A model generated the notes under the pieces. It was given only the letters and a program-made list of their open reading frames with translations. It was not told the origin of the DNA and searched no databases. A DNA stretch of 11,856 nt from Clostridiales bacterium (GTDB lineage: Bacteria > Bacillota > Clostridia > Lachnospirales > WQUN01). Of the stretch, positions 1-5,315 are shown one piece after another; positions within the stretch are counted from its first letter, which is position 1; each line of letters begins with the position of its first letter. The position numbers were made by a program, and so were the translations under genes. Location: contig JAISZF010000088.1 of assembly GCA_031269415.1 (NCBI GenBank), forward strand, positions 1 through 11,856, in the 5' to 3' direction.

Positions 1-12
1 GTCGGTTTTCAT
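1..12 (-). CDS. 5' end of an unidentified gene leaving the window to the left
   Basis: Only the first four codons (Met-Lys-Thr-Asp) are inside the window, so no function can be given. The start is supported by signals rather than by protein similarity. An ATG on the minus strand at 12-10 is preceded at 7 nt by a GAGGGG ribosome binding site (25-20), with a well-spaced promoter further upstream (61-33). The gene is divergent from the cas6 remnant that begins about 80 bases away. Confidence 0.45.
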
Positions 13-32
13 GCTTCATCCCCTCAGCAATG

Positions 33-61
33 ATTATATCCCATTTTTTCCAATTTTACAA
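33..61 (-). promoter_or_regulatory. sigma-A-type promoter for the leftward gene
   Basis: On the minus strand, TTGTAA (61-56) and a perfect TATAAT (38-33) are separated by exactly 17 bases. The expected transcription start is near 26-27, which leaves only about 15 nt of leader and puts the ribosome binding site (25-20) almost at the 5' end. The surrounding 1-93 is A+T-rich compared with the rest of the window. Confidence 0.5.
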
Positions 62-93
62 CTATATTTTACTACATTTTACAATTGTTTCAT

Positions 94-535
94 ATGCTTT
101 GGGAAACTGTTTGTAACCCGTACAGCCTGTTTGTTTACGAGGCGGAAGACGATATTATATTCAGGCTATCCGTACTCTCCCCAAAAACCGCGCCGCTTAT
201 AGACGCGTGCCTGAGCGCCGGGAGTTTTAATGTGACAGGCATACCCAGCGGGATTCAGGTGTTGAAGGCGATCGCGTACCCGGAGATCACCTTAGCGGAC
301 ATGTTAAACGTACCTTCGGCGCATCTGTTCGCGCTTAAGCTCGTAACCGTGACAACGTATAAACAGGATAGGGAATATAGTAACTGGTTTTCCCTGTATC
401 CCCTCTTGAACAGCGTGGCGCTGAAATTAAACGCGTTTGAGGGCTGCGCTTTTTCAGACGATTTTCTTAAGTTACTCCGGTTTGGGGGCTAAAACATCTC
501 TCGGCATGGGCGGGATTGTATTGCGGGAGCAATAA
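94..535 (+). pseudogene. cas6: cas6 remnant (CRISPR pre-crRNA endoribonuclease, RAMP family)
   Basis: Cas6 cuts CRISPR precursor RNA within the repeats. The frame open from 94 to 492 (about 132 codons) reads like the middle of a Cas6. It has a segment CNPYSLFVYEAEDDIIFRLS, matching the family's 'PfslS...yffRiT.L' region, and a later TTYKQ....WFSLYPLLNSV....N.F stretch, matching the 'TPTxFK...P...l..SL..kWN.F' core. That frame stops at 490-492. In the +1 frame the same bases read YSGLGAKTSLGMGGIVL (473-523, stop TAA 533-535), which is the diagnostic glycine-rich C-terminal motif of Cas6. The helical/beta segment normally lying between these two parts, some tens of residues, is absent. This points to an out-of-frame deletion joined somewhere around 455-470. 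The usual first ~50-60 residues are also missing, and no ribosome binding site precedes the ATG at 94 or the TTG at 85. No other cas genes are visible. The family call rests on motif recognition, without an alignment. Confidence 0.68.
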
Positions 536-536
536 T

Positions 537-1202
537 CTATTGCCGCCCGCTTATGCTTTCCAGCGCGATCTTTATCCATGTTTCAGGAGATTCCATATTG
601 TAGAGATTCTCTATGTTTTTGTGTACATCGCTTTTGGCGTAGCATGTAAATCCGAAACTGTCCCATGAGTAAGCCGCCAGCAAATATCCCTCGGCGGCCA
701 TTTCCAACGAGGCGATTTCTTCATACCCGTCGCCGTTTAAATCGGCCAGCGCGTAATCCACAAATGGCCGGGCTAAACGCGAGCCCAGCCATACGGCTTC
801 CAGTTTACCGCGTGAAACATTGAAGAAAAACGGCCTCTGGGCGTATTCCGGGGAATACTCCGCCGTCTTGTAAACCTTCAGCGAAACCTCTTTCACTCCG
901 TCGCGGTTTACATCCCCCGCCATTACGGTAAGGGGCTTCATGTCTTTCACGTCGAATTCGGATATGATTTCATGCCTTCCAATCAGATCCTTGCCGGGAT
1001 CCAGGATGTATAACGAGCTGCCGGCTTGGCCGTAGGGTGTTGTTTCCGCGGACGGGGTCAACAGGATCAATTCCTCATTCCCGTCGCCCGTCACGTCCGC
1101 GTAGCAGTATTTCATCGCGTTGGTTTCGGTCACGTAAAATCCGTTGCCGTCGCAGGCGATCAGCCAAACGGCGCACAGCAGCGCGGCTGAAAATCTTGTC
1201 AA
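537..1202 (-). CDS. secreted lipoprotein with FG-GAP/VCBS-like repeats, function unknown
   Basis: This 221-residue protein has a short lipoprotein signal: Arg3, a hydrophobic stretch and a lipobox LIAC at residues 14-17. It is therefore predicted to be lipid-anchored at Cys17 on the outer face of the membrane. Three loops resemble FG-GAP/EF-hand calcium-binding repeats: DVTGDGNEE (36-44), DVNRDGVKE (97-105) and DLNGDGYEE (154-162), each in a beta-rich context. No enzyme motif is seen, and a structural, calcium-binding or envelope role is inference. The start is TTG at 1202-1200. It overlaps the serS stop codon TGA by the 4-base TTGA arrangement, and the preceding ribosome binding site is weak (AAGGA about 13 nt upstream). 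Translation is therefore probably coupled to serS. No convincing terminator follows before the cas6 remnant. Confidence 0.75.
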   Translation of the reverse strand: MTRFSAALLCAVWLIACDGNGFYVTETNAMKYCYADVTGDGNEELILLTPSAETTPYGQAGSSLYILDPGKDLIGRHEIISEFDVKDMKPLTVMAGDVNRDGVKEVSLKVYKTAEYSPEYAQRPFFFNVSRGKLEAVWLGSRLARPFVDYALADLNGDGYEEIASLEMAAEGYLLAAYSWDSFGFTCYAKSDVHKNIENLYNMESPETWIKIALESISGRQ

Positions 1203-2479
1203 GATGTTATTTTATCCTTACCGCCCATGTACATCCTGAGCGGTTCGGGTATACGCACGGAACCGTCCTCGCACAGATTGTTCTCCAAAAACGCGATAAG
1301 CATCCGGGGCGGGGCAACGACCGTATTGTTCAGCGTATGCGCGAAAAAGTTACCTTTCTCACCGCGTACGCGTATGCCCAGCCGCCTTGCCTGCGCGTCG
1401 CCGAGATTGGAGCAGCTCCCCGCCTCAAAATATTTCTGCTGACGCGGAGACCATGCCTCCACGTCTATGCTTTTCACTTTAAGGTCGGCCAGATCGCCGG
1501 AACAGCATTCCAGCGTGCGCACGGGGATATCCAGCGTGCGGAAAAAATCCACCGTATTGCCGTAGAGTTTCGTAAACCAGTTACCGCTGTCCTCCGGCAG
1601 ACAGACTACAATCATCTCCTGTTTCTCGAATTGGTGGACGCGGTAAACCCCGCGTTCCTCAATGCCGTGCGCGCCTACTTCCTTGCGGAAACACGGCGAG
1701 TAGCTGGTGAGCGCCTGCGGCAAATCCTTCGGATCCAGTAAATTGTCTATGAACTTGCCGATCATGGAGTGTTCGCTGGTGCCTATCAGGTACAGATCCT
1801 CCCCCTCTATTTTATACATCATGTTTTCCATCTCGTCGAAACTCATAACGCCTGTAACAACGCCGCCGCGAATCATGAACGGCGGTATACAGTACGTAAA
1901 GCCCCGGTCGATCATAAAATCGCGGGCGTAGGACAGAATGGCCGAATGCAGACGGGCGATATCGCCCTTCAGGTAATAGAAGCCGTTGCCCGCGGTTTTG
2001 CGCGCGCTGTCCAGATCCACCCCGTTCAGGCGTTCCATGATGTCGATGTGGTAGGGGACTTCAAAGTCCGGCACAACCGGCTCGCCGAATCTCTCAACCT
2101 CAACGTTTTCGCTGTCATTGCGACCGATAGGCACGGAATCGGCAATGATGTTGGGAATCAGCATCAGGGGCTTTTTCAGGTCGGCCGCCAGTGTATCCTC
2201 GGCCTCTTTCAGCGATTCGAGTTTCGCGTTGATTCGGCTGACAGAAGCCTTTGCCGCCTCCGCCTCCGCTTTCTTGCCCTGCCCCAGAAGCGCGCCGATC
2301 TGTTTACTTTGAACATTGCGCTGATTGCGCAGCCCGTCCGCTTCCGAACGGGTTTCCCTGAGCTTTTTATCCAGTTCGATGACCTGATCCACTAAAGGCA
2401 GTTTAGCGTCTTGAAATTTCTTTTTAATGTTTTCCCGGATGAGATCCGGGTTCGTTCTGAACAGGTTAATGTCGAGCAC
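1199..2479 (-). CDS. serS: seryl-tRNA synthetase
   Basis: SerRS charges tRNA-Ser with serine in the cytoplasm. The 426-residue product begins MLDINLFRTNPDLI, the standard SerRS N-terminus. A charged helical region at about residues 25-105 corresponds to the coiled-coil arm that contacts the long variable arm of tRNA-Ser. The class II catalytic core follows. It has the serine-binding TSEH motif (234-237), motif 2 around CFRKE (263-267) continuing to RVHQFEKQEM, and motif 3 as NNTVVAPPRMLIAFLEN (384-400) with the conserved Arg and Glu. I chose the GTG at 2479-2477 because an AAGGAGGA ribosome binding site sits 4 nt upstream and the family N-terminus begins there; extension to 2518 adds 13 unrelated residues. 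It is the first gene of an apparent operon with the overlapping lipoprotein gene. No T-box leader is recognised in the short upstream region. Confidence 0.96.
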   Translation of the reverse strand: MLDINLFRTNPDLIRENIKKKFQDAKLPLVDQVIELDKKLRETRSEADGLRNQRNVQSKQIGALLGQGKKAEAEAAKASVSRINAKLESLKEAEDTLAADLKKPLMLIPNIIADSVPIGRNDSENVEVERFGEPVVPDFEVPYHIDIMERLNGVDLDSARKTAGNGFYYLKGDIARLHSAILSYARDFMIDRGFTYCIPPFMIRGGVVTGVMSFDEMENMMYKIEGEDLYLIGTSEHSMIGKFIDNLLDPKDLPQALTSYSPCFRKEVGAHGIEERGVYRVHQFEKQEMIVVCLPEDSGNWFTKLYGNTVDFFRTLDIPVRTLECCSGDLADLKVKSIDVEAWSPRQQKYFEAGSCSNLGDAQARRLGIRVRGEKGNFFAHTLNNTVVAPPRMLIAFLENNLCEDGSVRIPEPLRMYMGGKDKITS

Positions 2480-2518
2480 GCGGTCCTCCTTAGATATAAG
2501 CGTTCTTGATTGAAACAT

Positions 2519-2559
2519 ATCTTACCACAGGTTATGTTCAGAGTCAAAAACAGCGTCAA
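2519..2559 (-). promoter_or_regulatory. candidate promoter(s) for serS
   Basis: Two overlapping minus-strand candidates both have 17-bp spacing. One is TTGACT (2547-2542) with TAAGAT (2524-2519). The other is TTGACG (2559-2554) with CATAAC (2536-2531). The second -35 overlaps the stop codon of the aldo/keto reductase remnant. Both -10 boxes match the consensus at only 4 of 6 positions, so which one is used cannot be decided from sequence. Confidence 0.4.
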
Positions 2560-3146
2560 CTCCGCCCCAGCAGTTCCGACGCTTCCCGCATATTTGCAAT
2601 GATCGGCACGTCAAACGGGCAGCGGCTTTCACAGTTCCCGCAGACTATACAATCTTCGCCTGAGTGTTCAAGGCCGGAATAATGAGATTTGATGGACGGC
2701 GGTATGTTTGCCGTATCCAACCGCGCGATATCGAGATATTTGTTGACCGACGCGATGCCGATCCCCAGGGGGCAGGGCTGACAGTGACCGCAGTAAACAC
2801 AGTTGCCCTTAAAATCATTACGTTCGGAGCTTAGAATTTTGGAATAATCCCTTTCCGAATCGTCCAATGTGAGGTATCGCGTTGCTTCATCTACTTCCGC
2901 CGGGTTTTTGCAGCCGATTAACACGCTGGCCACAGTCGGCCTGGACAGCGCGTAATCGGCGAAACCCGTTTCAAAGACGTTTTTATAGTCTCTATCCGAA
3001 TCGATGAAAAACAGCATGCCAAAATCAATGTAACCGCCGAATATACGGAGCAAATCCTCAAAATAGCGCTTCACGACCGGCAGGTCGCGGCTGATGTCGT
3101 ACTGCTGGCTTACGTCGGTGGAGCCCATATGGCCCTGAATCAGCAC
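2556..3146 (-). pseudogene. aldo/keto reductase with C-terminal 4Fe-4S domain, N-truncated and internally deleted
   Basis: The 196-codon frame resembles a NAD(P)H-linked aldo/keto reductase that carries a ferredoxin-like C-terminal extension; such proteins are usually about 370 residues. Present are a middle piece of the barrel (QGHMGSTD...YDISRDL, FEDLLR, YIDFGMLFF) and then, almost at once, the end of the barrel (YALSRPTVASVLIG). Next come two cysteine clusters, CVYCGHCQPCP and CIVCGNCESRCPF, able to bind two 4Fe-4S clusters. Missing are roughly the first 75 residues, with the beginning of the barrel, and the 100 or more residues that should lie between the Asp/Tyr-rich middle and the YALSRP segment. 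Both losses leave the frame open. The first codon in homologous sequence is GTG at 3146, with no convincing ribosome binding site. An active reductase is unlikely. The size of the deletion is estimated from memory of the family. Confidence 0.75.
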
Positions 3147-3151
3147 TAGAG

Positions 3152-3253
3152 AATTGCGGTTTAAAAGGCGATGAATTAAATCTAATAACAGCCTATTACC
3201 CTAATAATATAAAATGGCTGGATGATTATAGAACCAGAAGGGAGCCTCAATAA
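3152..3253 (+). pseudogene. C-terminal fragment of a DUF4258-type toxin
   Basis: Reading in frame to the TAA at 3251-3253 gives about 33 codons that include CGLKGDELNLITAYYPN and KWLDDYRTRREPQ. This matches the end of small DUF4258 proteins ('VVCG...eL.lITAYyPd..kWe.Df.tRk'). These are the usual partners encoded just upstream of YgiT-type zinc-finger antitoxins. The N-terminal two thirds are gone: to the left the sequence passes directly, at about 3146-3152, into the truncated end of the aldo/keto reductase on the other strand. The stop codon overlaps the antitoxin start as TAATG, the arrangement expected of an intact toxin-antitoxin operon. It has no start codon or ribosome binding site of its own. 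Confidence 0.65.
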
Positions 3254-3480
3254 TGAACTGTTTTTTTTGTAAAGCGCCTGTAGAAAACAAAACCGCTAGT
3301 TTCATGAAGGAAATAGACGGTCGATATTTTATCATAAAGAACGTGCCTTCACAGATATGCGCCCAATGTGGAGAGATTTCTTATGACGACGAGACTATTC
3401 AAAAATTGCAGGATATAATAGATTCAGTCCAAACATTTACTGAAGTAGCGATTATAAATTTCTGTGACAAAGTTGCGTGA
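3253..3480 (+). CDS. YgiT/MqsA-type zinc-finger antitoxin, apparently orphaned
   Basis: This 75-residue protein has two CxxC pairs, CFFC (residues 3-6) and CAQCGE (36-41), which form the zinc-binding domain of MqsA/YgiT-like antitoxins. It ends in the family-typical tail TEVAIINFCDKVA. It lacks the DNA-binding HTH domain of full-length MqsA, as is normal for this short Bacillota subgroup. The ATG at 3253 follows AAGGGAG (3238-3244). That ribosome binding site lies inside the end of the toxin fragment, and the start overlaps the toxin stop (TAATG). The frame is intact although the upstream toxin is destroyed and its promoter presumably lost. Expression is therefore doubtful, and no new promoter is obvious. 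Confidence 0.8.
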   Translation: MNCFFCKAPVENKTASFMKEIDGRYFIIKNVPSQICAQCGEISYDDETIQKLQDIIDSVQTFTEVAIINFCDKVA

Positions 3481-3493
3481 CTACCTGGTTTCC

Positions 3494-3527
3494 GTAATCT
3501 GGGCCACACCCAGATGTGGATTGAAAC
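3494..3527 (+). repeat. solitary CRISPR-repeat-like element
   Basis: The 34-bp element reads GTA, then a perfect 7-bp stem ATCTGGG / CCCAGAT (3497-3503 and 3509-3515) around a CCACA loop, then GTGGATTGAAAC (3516-3527). This is the architecture of type I-C-like CRISPR repeats: GTC-stem-loop-stem-GTGGATTGAAAY, about 32 bp. Only one copy exists in the window, so this is not an array. It could be a leftover terminal repeat or a chance hairpin. It lies in the 110-bp gap between the orphan antitoxin and the heat-shock promoter. Confidence 0.45.
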
Positions 3528-3590
3528 AAAAAAAGATAAAGCGGCGATAAATGAATCACGAGGAGTCTCAAAACATTTTTTACGATACAC

Positions 3591-3619
3591 TTGACAGAAT
3601 ACCTGTCAGGTGTTATTTT
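3591..3619 (+). promoter_or_regulatory. sigma-A promoter of the hrcA-grpE-dnaK-dnaJ operon
   Basis: A perfect -35 box TTGACA (3591-3596) is followed after 17 bp by TATTTT (3614-3619). A TG at 3611-3612 gives an extended -10. The predicted start of transcription, near 3626, lies just ahead of the CIRCE operator, so HrcA binding would block initiation or early clearance. A 6-bp inverted repeat TGACAG / CTGTCA (3592-3608) overlaps the -35. Confidence 0.75.
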
Positions 3620-3629
3620 ATTAGAGTAG

Positions 3630-3656
3630 TTAGCACTCAACAAAAGCGAGTGCTAA
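3630..3656 (+). promoter_or_regulatory. CIRCE operator (HrcA binding site)
   Basis: TTAGCACTC (3630-3638), a 9-base spacer and GAGTGCTAA (3648-3656) form a perfect match to the CIRCE consensus. An extra G/C pair extends each arm (3629 and 3657). It lies between the promoter and the hrcA ribosome binding site, so the operon is autoregulated by HrcA and should be induced when HrcA is inactive during heat stress. It is the only CIRCE I see in the window. Confidence 0.97.
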
Positions 3657-3676
3657 CAGCTCCGGGGGTGAAGTTC

Positions 3677-4711
3677 ATGATCTTGAACGACAGAAAGATA
3701 AAAATCCTGGAAGCGATTATAAATGACTATATCCAGACGGCCGAACCTATCGGATCGCGGACGATCGCCAAGAAATATGGCCTCGGCATCAGTTCCGCGA
3801 CGATCCGAAACGAGATGAGCGACCTGGAGGATATGGGTTTTATTATTCAGCCGCATGCTTCCGCTGGGCGCATCCCATCCGATAAGGGGTATCGGTTGTA
3901 TGTAGACCGGCTTATGCGCCGTCGTGAGCTTACCGAGGAAGAAGCGCGGTTTTTGCGGCAGGTTATAGCCAGCAATATCAATCAAATCGATTACATGATG
4001 CAGGAAACCGCGCGCGCGATAGCGCTGCTTACAAATTACGCCACAATTGTTTCGGAACCCACCGTCAAGAAGACGCGTATACGGCATATTCAATTCGTGC
4101 CTGTGGATGAGCATTCCTTTGTGATGGTTCTGGTGACGGACAGCAAAGTCGTTAAGAATAACGTTATTTACATGGATAGCTCGCCGGACGAGGAAACCCT
4201 GCAAAGGCTCTCCAGGCTCGTAAGCGATAGTTTGCGCGACTACGCGCTTGAGGATATCGACAAAGAGCTTGCGGCTAGGCTGGCCGCTTCCGCGGGTAAA
4301 AACGCGGGCGTTGTTATGGCTGTGCTGAACGCGATTATGGATGTTATTCAAGCTGAGGATGATGTGCAGATATATACCAGCGGTGTAAAGAATATCTTAA
4401 GCTTCCCTGAATTCAGCGATGTTGAAAAAGCTAAGGCCATGTTTCAGGCGCTGGAGGAAAGGGATATGCTGATCACTCTGCTGGGGAAGAATAATTCTGA
4501 AAAGATTCAGGTGGTTATAGGCGCGGAGAATAATTTGGCGCTGTTAGAGGATTGCAGTGTTATAAAAGCCAATTATAATGTAGGTGGGCAGAATTTCGGG
4601 TCTATCGGCATTATCGGGCCCAAGCGCATGGATTACTCGCAGGCGGTATCTGTTCTAAGCGGAATTTTGAAACATATAAACGCTGTTATTAAAGCGCTGT
4701 CAGGCGGCTAA
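3677..4711 (+). CDS. hrcA: heat-inducible transcription repressor HrcA
   Basis: HrcA is the dimeric repressor that binds CIRCE; in the family its folding and activity depend on GroEL. The 344-residue product has the N-terminal winged-helix domain (about 1-75: LNDRKIKILEAIINDYI, GSRTIAKKYGLGISSATIRN, the invariant HASAGRIPSDKGYR segment at 60-73). A longer GAF-like ligand/dimer region follows. The start at ATG 3677 is chosen because GGGGGTG (3663-3669) lies 7 nt upstream, the protein begins as the family does, and the start falls after CIRCE. The frame is open back to 3551 but that part would cross the promoter and operator. It is the first gene of the operon; grpE follows after 15 bp. Confidence 0.96.
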   Translation: MILNDRKIKILEAIINDYIQTAEPIGSRTIAKKYGLGISSATIRNEMSDLEDMGFIIQPHASAGRIPSDKGYRLYVDRLMRRRELTEEEARFLRQVIASNINQIDYMMQETARAIALLTNYATIVSEPTVKKTRIRHIQFVPVDEHSFVMVLVTDSKVVKNNVIYMDSSPDEETLQRLSRLVSDSLRDYALEDIDKELAARLAASAGKNAGVVMAVLNAIMDVIQAEDDVQIYTSGVKNILSFPEFSDVEKAKAMFQALEERDMLITLLGKNNSEKIQVVIGAENNLALLEDCSVIKANYNVGGQNFGSIGIIGPKRMDYSQAVSVLSGILKHINAVIKALSGG

Positions 4712-4726
4712 CGAAAGGGCGATTGC

Positions 4727-5305
4727 ATGAAGCATAAACCAGACAAGGTTAACAACGCGGAAACGCGGGAAGCAGTACCGGAACCGAACGCGGAGCCGGA
4801 GATAAACGCCGAGCCGGAAAACGGAGAGATCGCGGCGGAGGAAGAGGCGCCGGCGGGCTGGGAATCTGTTGCCAATGAAAAAGAGAAACAGGCGCTTGAA
4901 TTGCTGGATCGGCTGCAACGAACCATGGCCGAGTTCGACAACTTCCGCAAACGCACCATCAAGGAAAAGGCTTCAATATATGACGACGGGGTTAAAGACA
5001 CCATTGAGAAGCTGCTGCCGGTTGTGGATAATTTCGAGCGCGCGCTGGCCGCCGCCGAAGATAAGGAAAACAGCTTGTATAAAGGCATTGAGATGACGTT
5101 TCGCCAGCTCTCCGAGATCTTAAAGCGTATGGGCGTGGAGCCTGTGCCCGGAGCGGGCGAACCCTTCGATCCCAATTTTCATCACGCGGTGGCGCATACC
5201 GATGATGAGAGCCTCGGCGAGAACGTCGTTGCGGAGGAACTGCAGAAGGGTTATAAATATAAAGATAAAGTATTGCGGCCCAGTATGGTCAAGGTCGCTA
5301 ACTAG
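4727..5305 (+). CDS. grpE: nucleotide exchange factor GrpE
   Basis: GrpE is the DnaK co-chaperone that releases ADP and so resets the DnaK cycle. The 192-residue protein has an acidic, Glu/Pro/Ala-rich disordered N-terminus (about 1-45). A long helix of the dimer stalk follows (about 50-110, with LQRTMAEFDNFRKRT). The C-terminal beta domain that touches DnaK contains GMEP-like GVEPVPGAGEPFDPNFHHAV and ends KDKVLRPSMVKVAN, the standard GrpE terminus. The ATG at 4727 has GAAAGGG 7 nt upstream. The gene lies 15 bp after hrcA and 10 bp before dnaK, with no promoter of its own. Confidence 0.96.
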   Translation: MKHKPDKVNNAETREAVPEPNAEPEINAEPENGEIAAEEEAPAGWESVANEKEKQALELLDRLQRTMAEFDNFRKRTIKEKASIYDDGVKDTIEKLLPVVDNFERALAAAEDKENSLYKGIEMTFRQLSEILKRMGVEPVPGAGEPFDPNFHHAVAHTDDESLGENVVAEELQKGYKYKDKVLRPSMVKVAN

Positions 5306-5315
5306 GAGGATATAT

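Noticed and set aside
519..534. Hairpin TATTGC-GGGA-GCAATA between the cas6 remnant and the lipoprotein gene
   Set aside because: The stem is only 6 bp and no T run follows on either strand, so it is not a convincing terminator.
1037..1741. Open frame on the plus strand across serS and the lipoprotein gene
   Set aside because: It crosses two well-supported minus-strand genes and its Arg-rich composition is typical of an antisense shadow.
2504..2514. GATTGAAAC-like string upstream of serS as a second CRISPR repeat
   Set aside because: Only the short ATTGAAAC end matches; there is no stem-loop before it, so it is probably chance.
2480..2558. T-box leader upstream of serS
   Set aside because: The gap to the upstream gene remnant is under 80 bp and no T-box antiterminator pattern or terminator was seen; a T-box leader normally needs about 200 nt or more.
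3497..3527. The ATCTGGG/CCCAGAT hairpin as a terminator for the antitoxin gene
   Set aside because: The stem is followed by GTGGATTGAAAC and an A run, not a T run; the CRISPR-repeat-like reading explains the whole element better.
3494..3527. Calling a CRISPR array
   Set aside because: Only one repeat-like unit is present and no second copy or spacer pattern was found in the window.
3551..3676. Longer hrcA beginning upstream of 3677
   Set aside because: The extra part would include the promoter and the CIRCE operator, has no family similarity, and a good ribosome binding site precedes 3677.
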